The notes beneath the pieces are model-generated. The model was not told the origin of the DNA. It ran no database searches and saw nothing but the letters and a program-made list of their open reading frames with translations. Positions 34,240 to 45,148 of a DNA stretch of 64,000 bases are shown here, one piece after another. The position numbers and the translations under genes are program-made. Numbering within the stretch: the first letter of the stretch is position 1; each line of letters begins with the position of its first letter. The stretch is taken from the NCBI GenBank assembly GCA_027625915.1, contig JANTQA010000060.1, positions 3,844,001-3,908,000 on the forward strand, read 5' to 3'. This DNA is from Anaeramoeba flamelloides. Taxonomy: Eukaryota > Metamonada > Anaeramoebidae.

Positions 34240-37200
34240 ATGTCTTCTGACAGTGACACCACAATTTCTAATGAACCTGAAAACGATTCTTCTAAAAATA
34301 TTTCTATTGGTTCAGAAATAGAATCATCAATTGACACATCAGAAACAAGCAACCAAGAATCTATAAAAAAAAAGAAAACAAAAAGAAAACTAAAAAGAAA
34401 ACCAAAAAAGCATAAGAAGAAAACCAAGCCCAAAGATAAACACAAGAAAAAAAATACAAAGAATGAAATTGATACAGAAGAAGATAAAAAAGAGCAGACT
34501 GACAAAACTGAAGTTAGTGATTATGGTGATACTGAAGACGAAACTGAAGACGAGAGTCCTTCAGAAAATGGAAACAAAAAAAAAAAGACAAAAAAACACC
34601 ACAAGAAAAACAAACATAAAAAGAAAGATAAAAATAAGAACAAAAAGAAAAAGAAAAAACCTAAAAAATCAAAAAGAAGATCAAGCGGAACTTCTGGTTC
34701 TGAAATTGTGAGTGGAAAGGACGCTAATTCTGGTGGTGACTCAGAAAGTGATCATTTTGAATCAGAAAAAAAAAAAGATAAGAAAAAGAAAAAGAAAAAG
34801 AAAAAGAAGAAGCAAAAACAAAAAACAAAAAAGAGTCACAGCAAGAAAGATAAACATAAAGATAAAAAAATAGAATCATCAATTGACACATCAGAAACAA
34901 GCAACCAAGAATCTATAAAAAAAAAGAAAACAAAAAGAAAACTAAAAAGAAAACCAAAAAAGCATAAGAAGAAAACCAAGCCCAAAGATAAACACAAGAA
35001 AAAAAAAACAAAGAATCAAATTGATACAGAAGAAGATAAAAAAGAGCAGACTGACAAAACTGAAGTTAGTGATTATGGTGATACTGAAGACGAAACTGAA
35101 GACGAGAGTCCTTCAGAAAATGGAAACAAAAAAAAAAAGACAAAAAAACACCACAAGAAAGACAAACATAAAAAGAAAGATAAAAATAAGAACAAAAAGA
35201 AAAAGAAAAAGAAAAAACCTAAAAAATCAAAAAGAAGATCAAGCGGAACTTCTGGTTCTGAAATTGTGAGTGGAAAGGACGCTAATTCTGGTGGTGACTC
35301 AGAAAGTGATCATTTTGAATCAGAAAAAAAAAAAGATAAGAAAAAGAAAAAGAAGAAGCAAAAACAAAATACAAAAAAGAGTCACAGCAAGAAAGATAAA
35401 CATAAAGATAAAAAAATAAAAAGGGATAAACACAAACCTAAAGAGAAACATAAAAATAAACAGAAACAGAAACATAAAGATAAACACCACAAGAAAGACA
35501 AACATAAAAAGAAAGATAAACACCACAAGAAAGACAAACATAAGAATAAAGAGAAAGATAAAAAGAAACATAAAACAAGGAAAAAAAAGTCTCGAAAAGA
35601 AGATCAAGATTCAAGCGATAACAGCTCAGATTATCAAGAGGAATATTTTAAAGGTGAGAAAAGTTCTGGTTTTGAAAATGATGATGAAATTAACGAAGAA
35701 ATGCTAAATTCCGATAATTTTGAAGATGAAGTAGATCAGGGTTTAATTTATTTAATTAATAATGAGATAAGACCCAAACCAATCAGTCTGGAGATTCAAA
35801 AGATACGATATTATTTTATTTTAGAATACAATTCAAACCAGAATGAAAATTATAGACTTAAATTTCTGTTTGAGCAAATAAAGAAAGTACACAAACAACT
35901 AATCTACAAAAATAAAAACCAAAATGTGAAATTTTTAATCTATAAATATTCGAAAGATCATCTCGAAAAAAGCTTATTAACGAGCCGACTAAAACTTATT
36001 GAACCATTTTGTCATCAACCAATAACAAAATCAGCACATAATCGAAAAGAAAGGTTTTCAAATCGATCACAAAGAACAGAAAATGATTTATATACAACAT
36101 TAAAGAATTTCAAAATTGATATTCTTGATCGAAAAACAAACAAAGACAAATATAAAGAAAGAGAAATTCAAAAGGATATTATTATTCATTGGAGTACCAA
36201 GGCGAATGACAAGGAAGTGGGATTTGAAGAAAAGCGGTCGATTGAAGAATTAATCGATCTGAATTTTGAATTTCATTTTTTCGATTTATCAAACCTAAAG
36301 AATAAAAATTTAGATATAAGAAAAGACTTGATAAATATTTACAACCAATATTCTCTCCAAGAAAAGACAGATCATTTTTATTATCATGGAATCAGCCAAA
36401 AAAATTTCCAAAGCAAATTATTATCCATACTAAATATCCAAAAGACGGGAGTTGTGTATAAGGGGCCAAACTATTTCCATCAGGGTTACAACAAGCACAA
36501 TATATATAATGTCTTTTTAAATGCCATTAGTACAAAATTAATTTTATTTAAATTAAAGAATGTATATAATTTTGATGATTTGATGATTGACTTTCTTCAA
36601 GAAAGTACCAAGTCACGATGTTTGTTGGATTGCATTGCGTTTTTATCCTTTTATAAACACAAAAGAAATATTTATAAAAAGTTCATCTTAAATTATAAAG
36701 AAAGTGACGCAGTGGAATTAAAGAGAGTCATTTCAAACCGTGGAGACATCAGAACCTTGATAGAAATATTTCAAAATATCAAATCGTTTAAAATCAATTG
36801 TGATAATAATTATTTTAATACAGGGTTCTTAAATTGGAAAAAGATCAAAAACGCTTATCAGTATGGAATCGGTCTTGTGAATGATCTTGAAAAATTCAAT
36901 TATCATTTGACATTTGACAAAAGTGAAAATAATACACTTTTCTCCCCATTGCTATTAAGGTATCACAAAAGAATTAATAATAACCTTGATAACTTTGCAG
37001 TATTGTATGATTGCAAATTCGATGAAATCATCTATTTAACTACCAATACTAGGGAATTAGTATTTGTATCCAAAACGTCAAGTTACTATATACATAATGA
37101 TAAGCCGCAATACGTTTTTTATTTGGATCTTGTTCATAAGGATCCAAGGGATTTAAAAAAGAAATATATCATAGATTTAATGGAAATTGATCCCGTAATT

Positions 37201-39744
37201 TTAAGCAATGATCAAAAATGTTTACTCGAGGAAACAGAAAGGGAATTACAAAATATGCACTCATTCACAAATCACGGCATTGGAGTCAATATAAGCACTG
37301 TTCTTTTAACGAAAATTTTGAAAAGGGGATCCAGATTAATTAACGAGTTCCAAACCAAGCATAATTGCCTCATTTTTGTTGAGCCCGAAAGGTATACATC
37401 AACAGTTATATATTATAACAAAACCTCGAAAAGTAATGCAATTGTCAATTTAAAAAAGGCATTTACAGGCTTTTTAATGGACATTAAAAATGGTATCCAA
37501 AATAAAAAGGAATTTGTTCGTATAAATTATTCAACTCAAATTTATATTTGCAAGGGTTTATATTTGGAAGATTTGATCATTGATCAAGAAACAAAAAAAA
37601 TCTTTTTTTTTGATTTACATATGGATTTTAATAAACAAATAATTATTAAATATTTTAAAAGGGTAGGAGACATTGAACGCATTAAAATTAAATTAAACTC
37701 AGATGGGTTAATTGATGGCTGGATTTTCTATAAAACCACAAAAGCTGCAGAAAATGCAATAAAATATTTTAATGGCCAGGAATTCAAGATCACTAACGAG
37801 AAAACAGAATCGCAAAATATAATCAATAAAAAAAAAAAATCCAAATTGATACTTACCACAAATAAATGTAGATGGATCAAGAACAAAAACGAACGAGTAG
37901 TAGCCAACCTATTTTGGAATGAGGGAAAACCAATGGGAATGGCAAAAATTCTTTTCAACACACTTGAGAATCGGAATAAGGCATTAAAAGAGCAGCTGTG
38001 GACACGAATGGGAAATGGTGGATATAAAATCACAACAAAAAATACTGAATCGGAAAATTTGAAAAATATCACTTTTAAAAATGTACCCAAGGAGATCGAC
38101 AATATTGATTTATTTCAAAAGTTCACATATTATGGTTTATCAAAAATCGTGATGCCAAGGAAGGGCCACATTAAGAAAAATTATGATCAATTTATTAACA
38201 CCCTTAAGCGAGATATCACAATGATCGATCCTAATTTAAAAATTAAAAGTGTTAATTTGCCATCAAATGAAATAGATCCAAATAAAGCGTTTTTTATTAA
38301 TGGCAAATTTGGTGGTCAGATTGAGATGGTATTTTCCAATTTGAAAAAATTGTTTCAGACAATTGCATTTTTCAAAAAAAAACAGACTTTTAATTTCAAA
38401 AATACGAAATACAAAATTCATCTTTTACCACCTTTTGAATTCAACCAAAAAATTAGAACGCCATTATACAATTCCCTGGGTCCAATTTTGGAAGATTATA
38501 AAAAAGAACAATGCAAAATTGCTTGTAAAAGGGTTGGTACAAAATATGTCAATTTAAAAGTGTATCATCCTGATCCCAATATCATTTTGCGAAAGAGATT
38601 TGAATTGGTGAATATACTGAAAGGGAAGGAATTCCATTTCATCGATCCTCATATTATGCAATATTTTTTCTACCAGAGCGGCGTTAAAATCTTGAAAAAA
38701 ATATCCTTGGAATCTGGTACGAAAATTGAATATAATGGACTAAAAAATTGCCTCATGATTTACGGGAACGACGGCCAAATACAAAAAGCTTCCAATTTGA
38801 TTCGATTGAAAACAGAAAATTTGATCATTTCCAATTTAACCATATTGCCACAAGATTTTGAGAAATTTTTAAAGCACTCCAATAGCATTAAAAAATATAT
38901 CTGCACCGAGGCTGGTATTGATTTATTGACATTTACTCAAAGTAAGAACAACTCTGATCAAGCTGAGACTGAGATCCAATTATGGGGTGCCAGAAAAAAT
39001 ATTGAAAATGCAGAAGCTTTATTTCAGCAGATATTCCCACAGAGCTTTGGCTATAAGTGGAGAGCAGAAGAAATATTAAATGAAAAAAAAAATAATCAAC
39101 AAAAGGATAAACAGCAACAACAAGAGCAAGTATTTATGTGTAATATTTGTTATGTTCCTTATCCCAATATTCGGGACCAAATCGTGCTCGACGGGTGCAA
39201 TCACCAATTTTGTAAAAATTGTTTGTTACAGTGCATCAAGCATATAGCAAAGCCACCAATCATATGCGGTTTTCAGAAATGCAAATCGCCGAATCTTTGC
39301 ATCAAAGAACTTAAAATGTTTTTACCCGAAATAGATTTTATTAAATTTTCTGAAAAGGCAATTATCAATTATCAAGATCGAAACAAATATTTCACTTGCA
39401 CTACATTAGGATGTGAACTGCTCTACTTGAAAAGCGATCGACCAGAAGAACATCACTGTATCGGCTGTGGCGTTTCTTATTGTAGAAAATGTGGCGATAT
39501 CTGGCATATCGGACCCACTTGCCTCGAGAAAAAGGATTTGGAAAAGACAATGGAACTTTTGAAAGATTATAGAAGATGCCCCAACTGTGGTAATGGTGTG
39601 CATAAATATACTGGGTGTAATAAAGTAACATGTTCATGTGGGAAAAGTATGTGTTGGGCTTGCCCAAAGGATAATATGAAATGTTTTGATACAAAGAATC
39701 AATGTTATGCTCATTTAACAAAGGTTCATGGTGGCTACTTTTGA
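34240..39744 (+). CDS. RBR E3 ubiquitin ligase with DEAH11/12-type helicase tail, RRM- and KH-like domains
   Basis: A single exon of 1834 residues. Residues 1-465 are a Lys-rich, low-complexity region with an in-frame 184-residue duplication. Residues about 740-1000 look like the C-terminal part of a DEAH helicase: TKLILFKLKNVYNFDDLMID (winged-helix), GDIRTLIEIFQNI and NTGFLNWKKIKNAYQYG (ratchet), and YVFYLDLVHKDPRDL..LMEIDPVIL (OB fold). Two RRM-like segments follow (KIFFFDLHMDF at about 1115 and LKNITFKNVPKEID at about 1272), then a KH-like stretch (ESGTKIEYNGLKNCLMIYG, about 1495). The C-terminus is RING1 (CNIC at 1634, CNHQFCKNC), IBR (about 1720-1765) and RING2 (RRCPNCGN at 1780) with catalytic Cys1793 in TGCNKVTC, ending with an extra Cys/His tail HLTKVHGG. 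No GxGKS/T or DEAH motif exists, so the helicase motor is missing. An active RING/HECT-hybrid ligase is expected. Confidence 0.92.
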   Translation: MSSDSDTTISNEPENDSSKNISIGSEIESSIDTSETSNQESIKKKKTKRKLKRKPKKHKKKTKPKDKHKKKNTKNEIDTEEDKKEQTDKTEVSDYGDTEDETEDESPSENGNKKKKTKKHHKKNKHKKKDKNKNKKKKKKPKKSKRRSSGTSGSEIVSGKDANSGGDSESDHFESEKKKDKKKKKKKKKKKQKQKTKKSHSKKDKHKDKKIESSIDTSETSNQESIKKKKTKRKLKRKPKKHKKKTKPKDKHKKKKTKNQIDTEEDKKEQTDKTEVSDYGDTEDETEDESPSENGNKKKKTKKHHKKDKHKKKDKNKNKKKKKKKKPKKSKRRSSGTSGSEIVSGKDANSGGDSESDHFESEKKKDKKKKKKKQKQNTKKSHSKKDKHKDKKIKRDKHKPKEKHKNKQKQKHKDKHHKKDKHKKKDKHHKKDKHKNKEKDKKKHKTRKKKSRKEDQDSSDNSSDYQEEYFKGEKSSGFENDDEINEEMLNSDNFEDEVDQGLIYLINNEIRPKPISLEIQKIRYYFILEYNSNQNENYRLKFLFEQIKKVHKQLIYKNKNQNVKFLIYKYSKDHLEKSLLTSRLKLIEPFCHQPITKSAHNRKERFSNRSQRTENDLYTTLKNFKIDILDRKTNKDKYKEREIQKDIIIHWSTKANDKEVGFEEKRSIEELIDLNFEFHFFDLSNLKNKNLDIRKDLINIYNQYSLQEKTDHFYYHGISQKNFQSKLLSILNIQKTGVVYKGPNYFHQGYNKHNIYNVFLNAISTKLILFKLKNVYNFDDLMIDFLQESTKSRCLLDCIAFLSFYKHKRNIYKKFILNYKESDAVELKRVISNRGDIRTLIEIFQNIKSFKINCDNNYFNTGFLNWKKIKNAYQYGIGLVNDLEKFNYHLTFDKSENNTLFSPLLLRYHKRINNNLDNFAVLYDCKFDEIIYLTTNTRELVFVSKTSSYYIHNDKPQYVFYLDLVHKDPRDLKKKYIIDLMEIDPVILSNDQKCLLEETERELQNMHSFTNHGIGVNISTVLLTKILKRGSRLINEFQTKHNCLIFVEPERYTSTVIYYNKTSKSNAIVNLKKAFTGFLMDIKNGIQNKKEFVRINYSTQIYICKGLYLEDLIIDQETKKIFFFDLHMDFNKQIIIKYFKRVGDIERIKIKLNSDGLIDGWIFYKTTKAAENAIKYFNGQEFKITNEKTESQNIINKKKKSKLILTTNKCRWIKNKNERVVANLFWNEGKPMGMAKILFNTLENRNKALKEQLWTRMGNGGYKITTKNTESENLKNITFKNVPKEIDNIDLFQKFTYYGLSKIVMPRKGHIKKNYDQFINTLKRDITMIDPNLKIKSVNLPSNEIDPNKAFFINGKFGGQIEMVFSNLKKLFQTIAFFKKKQTFNFKNTKYKIHLLPPFEFNQKIRTPLYNSLGPILEDYKKEQCKIACKRVGTKYVNLKVYHPDPNIILRKRFELVNILKGKEFHFIDPHIMQYFFYQSGVKILKKISLESGTKIEYNGLKNCLMIYGNDGQIQKASNLIRLKTENLIISNLTILPQDFEKFLKHSNSIKKYICTEAGIDLLTFTQSKNNSDQAETEIQLWGARKNIENAEALFQQIFPQSFGYKWRAEEILNEKKNNQQKDKQQQQEQVFMCNICYVPYPNIRDQIVLDGCNHQFCKNCLLQCIKHIAKPPIICGFQKCKSPNLCIKELKMFLPEIDFIKFSEKAIINYQDRNKYFTCTTLGCELLYLKSDRPEEHHCIGCGVSYCRKCGDIWHIGPTCLEKKDLEKTMELLKDYRRCPNCGNGVHKYTGCNKVTCSCGKSMCWACPKDNMKCFDTKNQCYAHLTKVHGGYF
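34321..35412 (+). repeat. In-frame 552 bp tandem duplication in the RBR gene
   Basis: Unit 1 (34321-34872) and unit 2 (34873 to about 35412) are nearly identical in DNA, including silent positions. Both begin GAATCATCAATTGACACATC and both contain the GGAACTTCTGGTTCTGAA block. Differences are a few substitutions and Lys-codon gains or losses in A-rich runs. Each unit encodes ESSIDTSETSNQES, a basic block, an acidic block and a Ser/Gly block. The near identity marks a recent event. Confidence 0.95.
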
Positions 39745-39894
39745 TCAATCTATCTCAAATGAATATTTCATTTTATTTTTATTTTTATTTTTTTTTTTTT
39801 TATTAATTTTATTTTTATTTTGTCAGATTTCATTAATTAAGTTTGGATCAAATTATTTTTTAAAAGAAATAAAAATAAGAAAATAATTTTTTTT

Positions 39895-40270
39895 TGTTTT
39901 TTAGACTTTTTGCTTTTTCGAAATTTACCATTTTAAGTTGTTTGAGTTTCTTTTTTTTCTTTTTTTTTTTAAAAAGTTTTTTTGGAGGAAGAGAAAAGGA
40001 ATAAAAAAATCATTATAATAATTTGATATACTTTGTTCGTGATTAGATCTTAAACTAACTTGTTAATGGATTAGATCTTCAACAAATTGAAGTGGTATTA
40101 TAAACCGAACTGGAACTGAACGTAATTGATGAAATTTGAAACTGAACTCAAGTGAACTGAATTGAAGTTTCATTACTATTTGGTAAGTTGATGCTCGTAC
40201 TATTGAAATGTTATAGAGTTGATAGATTGGCCTGGGATTTTTTATAAAAAAAATTTTAAGAAAAAATATT
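39895..40270 (-). mobile_element. Family E element, partial decayed copy (inverted)
   Basis: On the minus strand it retains the order of the right half of family E: an AAACTCAAACAACTTAAAA end, the AGATCTAATC block, ACTGAACTC and TTCAGTTCAC blocks, and the AAAATCCCAGGCC block that matches AAATCCCAGTAC in complete copies. The hairpin-bearing half is absent. Confidence 0.55.
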
Positions 40271-40864
40271 AAATAAACATAGCCCCAACATTTTTGTTGA
40301 AAAATAATCATCAAAATAAGCCAAAATGCTTTCATGGAATAAAAATGCTTTTGTGGAATAATTTTTGATTGTCTTTTGATTGATAAAATTTGTTATCAAA
40401 AAATATTAAAATAAAAAAAAAACTCCAATATATAGATATATATTTATTTATTATTTAAGGGGGGGGGGGTTATTATAACTCCATATTATTAGCCGGATTT
40501 CTTAAATTTTTATTTAGGAATTTAATTAAAGAATCAAAAATAAGTTTATTACCAACTAAGGTTAATAAGAAGTTTGAATCCTTTTTTATAATAATATTAG
40601 AAATATTATTATTATTTAATATATTCGATATATTAATTTTTTTTAATTCAGATATCCAGATTTTGCGATTATTTTCATAAGCTGAGCCCTTCCATAGAAA
40701 ATGGTCTAAATCTTCAATGATATCTAAATTGTTCATTTTTTTACATATCTCACAAAGTTTTGCTTTATTCTTATTCATAACATAAGAGTACCTGTTAAGG
40801 TAATTTGTAAAATTTCTGAGTTTAAAAAATTGAAGTTGAACCCTTCCATTTGAAATATCTTTTG

Positions 40865-41660
40865 TCTTTAGGTTTTTTTTAATTTGTGAAATAAACCGAA
40901 AATTTCAAAAATTTTAAGTTTATTTCTTAAATTAAAAAAAACCACCGTTATCTTTTCAAGAATTCAAAAGAATTAAGTAAAATCTTTGATTTTTTTTTCA
41001 ATTAAAGAGTGGGTACTAAAAGTCCACCTGTTTGCCCGAATCCCTAATTTGAATTAGAGATATTGTTGAACCAAGTGAGAGCTGGTCATTTCTCCCAAAA
41101 ATCGGATCCGCTCCATAAATTGAGAGGGATTTTGTTCCAATTCCGTTCAGTTTTATATTAGTCAAAAAGATTCAATTCGGTCAAACGATTTCCTCAAAGA
41201 ATTAGTGGTTCAAAGAAGCATAAGCCCGATTTTTAATTAAAATTACACCGTGGTGGCTATTTGAAAAAATGGTAAACAATAAGTAATAATGGTTAAGGGA
41301 ATAGAATCCCGGCCTTCAGATTGTACACTAGGCTGTGTTGCCACTTTTCCATACCGATTCTCTTAAAATCTTTGATTTTTCTCAATTCTTTTGAATTCTG
41401 GAAAAGCTAGGTACTTAACGACACGACTGCTTATTTATAGTATTATTGATTTGTATAATTTTTAGATATTCTTGAGGAGTGTCGTAAAGTGCCTTAGAGT
41501 TCCGTAGAGTGCCTAGATTATCCAGAATTTAAAAGAATAGAGAAAAATCTTAGATTTTACTCATTTTTTTTTTAAATTCTGGAAAAAATAACGGCGGTTT
41601 TTTTTAATTTAAGAAATAAACTTAAAATTTTTGAAATTTTCAGTTTATTTCAAAAATTAA
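40865..41660. repeat. Hairpin-module cluster 7, inserted in a LINE relic
   Basis: Two groups occur. Group 40868-41000 has an AATTTGTGAAATAAACCGAA palindrome plus a half TCAAAAGAATTAAGTAAAATC module. Group 41360-41660 has AATCTTTGATTTTTCTC, GAATTCTGGAAAAGCTAGG, the linker CCGTAGAGTGCCTAG (41502-41516), a complete TCCAGAATTTAAAAGAAT palindrome and an AATTTAAGAAATAAACTTAA palindrome ending CCTAACGAC. Between them lies the tRNA-like stretch. Confidence 0.75.
41270..41355 (-). other. tRNA-like stretch, possibly a SINE head
   Basis: The minus strand contains AAGTGGCAACACAGCCTAGT and, about 20 bases on, GGCCGGGATTCTATTCCC, which recall the A box (TGGCNNAGTGG) and B box (GGTTCGATTCC) of tRNA-derived promoters in the right order and spacing. 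The stems do not close as a proper cloverleaf, so this is not called a tRNA gene. Local GC is well above the surroundings. Confidence 0.3.
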
Positions 41661-42360
41661 AAAAAACCTAACGACATTTCCAACTTGGACTATTTTCTAA
41701 GTTTTTAATTCTAAAATTTTCTAGTTCATTTTCCAGTTGTTTTAAAATTTTTAAAATTGCCAATTTATATTTTCTGATTCTTTTTTTCTAAAAGGAAGAT
41801 AATTAATTAATTCATCAAAATGGAGGATTATAAATTTTTGAATTAACTTAAATTTTCTTTTATATATCTTTATTCTTACTCGGTCGATTTTTTCTTCGGT
41901 TTTATAAATAATCCTGGGAGAATGTGGGTTGATTAATAAAAATTTTGTAATTTTTTTATTAATCCAAGTATCAATATCTTTAAAATCTGTTTTTTTTCAA
42001 ATCAAATATTTCAAATCCATATAATAATTGGCTATGTAATACAGCTTTAAAAAATTGAATTTTTAACCCATTAGAAAAATTTTTTGTTGTTTTAAGATAT
42101 TGATTAATTTTTTAAAATTGGCCTTAACTTTATCAAGGTTGAATTTTTAATGAGTTTTTGTATCTAGCCAAATACCAAGATTTAAAATTTCTTTTGAAAT
42201 CAACGATTTTTTAGTTTTATAATCGTTAGGTTTCGTTCCAAAAAGCTCAAATATATATCAAATAAAATTAACAAGGAATGTCAAATCAAAAAAAATCTAT
42301 TTTTGTTTAAATATAAAAAATCAAAATAATTTATAAGATTCAAAGAAAAGAAAGATAGAA

Positions 42361-42386
42361 ATATATATATATATATATATATATAT
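42361..42386. repeat. AT dinucleotide microsatellite
   Basis: Thirteen consecutive AT units. Confidence 0.95.
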
Positions 42387-43102
42387 TTCGCATAATTAAA
42401 AAAATTTTGATACCAATTTTTTCAAATAAATATAACCCCTTTGAATATCTCTACCAATTTATCACTAAATTTCTTTTTTTTTATCAAATCTCTCAAAATA
42501 AAATTTTATTATATGTTAGAATATTTCAAGCTTATATTTTAGCAAGTAACTAGATTTTACACTTTTTTTTACCACATTTTATACGAAAATGAATTCTTCA
42601 AATTAATTTCTTTAATCATATACATTAATATTTAAAGAAATATGAGAGTTGAATATAAGATCAAATTATCATTTATTTACACACCATTTATAAAATGGAA
42701 ATCAAAACAATGAAAAAAATTGATCACGAAATAATTAACAATCATTTATTTCTTGATCTTATCTATAAAATTTGACACAATTACTTATACTTTCTTGTAT
42801 TTTATTTTTAATTCACAATGTAAAAACTTTTATTCTGAAAATTTTTGAGAAACAAATTACTTTACATTTCTCAAGAATTTCGAAAAAGAATTTAAAGAAC
42901 ATATTTTTATTTAATACAAATTTTTTCGTTTTGGTTCAGAAAATCGGATATTTTTATAATTTTTCTTCAGAAATAAAGATTAATTAACTTTATGGTTGTT
43001 TCTCCTTTAATAATTTATATTAAGTATTTGAAATCTATCGAAAATAATTCATCTTGTGGAGAAGAAAACTAATAATATTCAATCTTGGGGTTTATAGATT
43101 AT

Positions 43103-43686
43103 ATAAGGTATTTCCAAAAAAGTGGGGCATTTTTTTTTACATTTCATAAAAAATAGTCTTTGTTAGTGAAGGCATTAATTGACAATACCAAATTAAGTTT
43201 AATATTAATACCAATTGAATAAATGGCTAATGTATTTAATTTAAAATAAGTTGGATGAAATATTTTCAAAAAATGAAAAAAAAATCCATACTTTTTTTGG
43301 TGAAAACAATGTACGACCAATTTTTCTAAAAAACTGTAAATATGGAAAGGTTACAAATGATTTTTTAAACAATAAAATACAGTTATATGTTTTAAATTCT
43401 ATTTGAAAATTTGTTGTGATTAAAAAAGTTATGAAAACGGGGTTTTCAAACAAAAAGAAAATAATAAACACCAATTTTAGCACCTAAAAAATATCAGACA
43501 AAATCGAGATCAGAAAATTTAATATCTTTTATTTAAGTAATACAATACTAAGAAACGAATTGAATTATTATCAAGAATCGATAAATGGTAGTTAATGATT
43601 TTGGATGTTTAAATGCTTTTTTATAGATTGTGTTGAAAAGCTATATTTTAAAATAAATTTGCCCCACTTTATTGGAAATAGCTTAT
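43103..43686 (+). mobile_element. Terminal-inverted-repeat element, copy 2, intact, 584 bp
   Basis: Ends are ATAAGGTATTTCCAAAAAAG and, inverted, ATAAGCTATTTCCAATAAAG, each followed by TGGGGCA. It aligns over its whole length, in inverted orientation, with the interrupted copy at 3338-5445. The minus-strand open frame at 43241-43483 is not kept in the other copy, so I regard it as non-coding. Confidence 0.8.
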
Positions 43687-45148
43687 ATATATATATATTA
43701 AGTTAATCTTTAAAATAAAAAAAAATCTAAAAAAGTATCACTTTTGGATGATTCTAAATCAGAGTTATTATTTACTAGAATACTATTTTTTTAGGTTTCT
43801 ATCTTTTTATTTTGTAAAAAGTAAATCAAAATAAAATAGGAAATAACAATTTTTTATTACTGTCAGGGAAAAAAAATATAAACACAATTTTTAATACCGA
43901 ACATTTATGAAACCTCAAAATGAAAACTAAAATCAAATAATAGAAGAAACAAATTCACTTCAAAGAATAAATCCCTTTCAATAAATTCAACTAAACAAAA
44001 ACAATTTCAATCTCCTTGAAAATTATTTGTTGAAAAATAAAAGGAATGAAATTTTCATTCAGATTTCCAATTAAAAGTTTTTTACATTATCTAACATAAC
44101 AAATTTTTAATTCATAAACCAAGCTTCAATTATCAATTTAAATCATTTAGAATTGAGATTTTGATGATTTATTTTAATTCTTGTGTTTGTATTTTTTTTG
44201 GAAAGTTGAATGAAAAGTTGTATTTTTTTATTTTACAATTACAATATTTAAAGGTTAGGGTTGTTTTGGAGATCACTAATATAGTCAATTGTTTCAACAA
44301 ATTGTTACAAATTGATCAATCTAAAAACAATCATAGTATCAAGAGATTGCATTAAAGAAACTGTTAATGTGTTGAATCTGTTATTTTATCTTTGATCATC
44401 TATTTTTTCTTTTACTAATTGATCTTGCTTTTCATTTTCTCGTTCTCAGAAGATTACCAATTAAAAATTTTTTTTCACTTTTGTCCTTATTTTTTTTTTT
44501 TTTCCCAAAAGACTTTGATCATTCATAAAAAAATCTAAGTGGTTTATTGTACAGTTTTTTTTAACATAGATTTTTTGTAGCTCTAAAAATGAAAAAAAAT
44601 GTACAATTTATCCCAATTACTGCATACTTAAATTTTCGACGAATCTAAGGTTGAGTTAATTCCTTAAATAATCTTAATTTAACCTCACTCGATGAAAAAT
44701 TAGAACTAATCTTCCTCTCTTCAGAAAGAATTTATAATTTTTGTTAAGAGGGAAAGGTTTGATGAGGTTTCTTTTTTTTAGTGTATTGATCTCAACAAGT
44801 AAAAAAATTAGTAATTCCAATACAAACTTTTGAATTCTAAATGGGATAATTTTTTTCACTTCCTTTTCGATATTTATCTTTAATATATCGAGTCTCAAAG
44901 AAAGATGTTTATAAATATGAGTCTTTGTATTTGAAAAAGGAAATTGAAAATCAAGTGATAATTTTAGTGTTTATAATAGAAATACCAGGACTAATATCGA
45001 TTTCTTTGATTTGAAATTGACACTTGAAAGTGATCATTTTCAAGAAGAAATTTCAAAGTAGGCCAAAATATTTGTTAATTAATTCCCGAAGAAATCATTT
45101 TTTTAATTAACGATTTATACTTTTTTTTTTTGTTTTATTCAAAAGATT

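Larger units (their letters stand above)
40473..42270 (-). mobile_element. LINE (non-LTR retrotransposon) 3' region, decayed, interrupted by a repeat block
   Basis: Minus-strand translation in pieces gives a reverse transcriptase thumb region at 42270-41660 (NLGIWLDTKT; DIDTWINKKITKFLLINPHS; RIIYKTEEKIDRVRIK) with in-frame stops. The C-terminal zinc-knuckle tail lies at 40860-40473 (FFKLRNFTNYLNRYSYVMN; CEIC, DLDHFLWKGSAYENNRK; NFLLTLVGNKLIFDSLIKFL). The two pieces are separated by about 800 bp of hairpin modules and a tRNA-like stretch (40865-41660). The 5' part with the catalytic YxDD box is absent. The family cannot be named from this fragment. Confidence 0.65.
39745..45148. other. 5.4 kb intergenic region between the RBR and TMEM214-like genes
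   Basis: It holds a partial family E element, a LINE relic on the minus strand interrupted by hairpin modules, an AT microsatellite and a complete 580 bp TIR element. From 43690 to 45148 I see only AT-rich sequence; one open frame at 44674-44898 (-) resembles no protein. Confidence 0.55.

Noticed and set aside
44674-44898. 74-codon minus-strand frame upstream of the TMEM214-like gene
   Set aside because: It is mostly hydrophobic and basic residues expected from AT-rich sequence, with no family resemblance or splice context.
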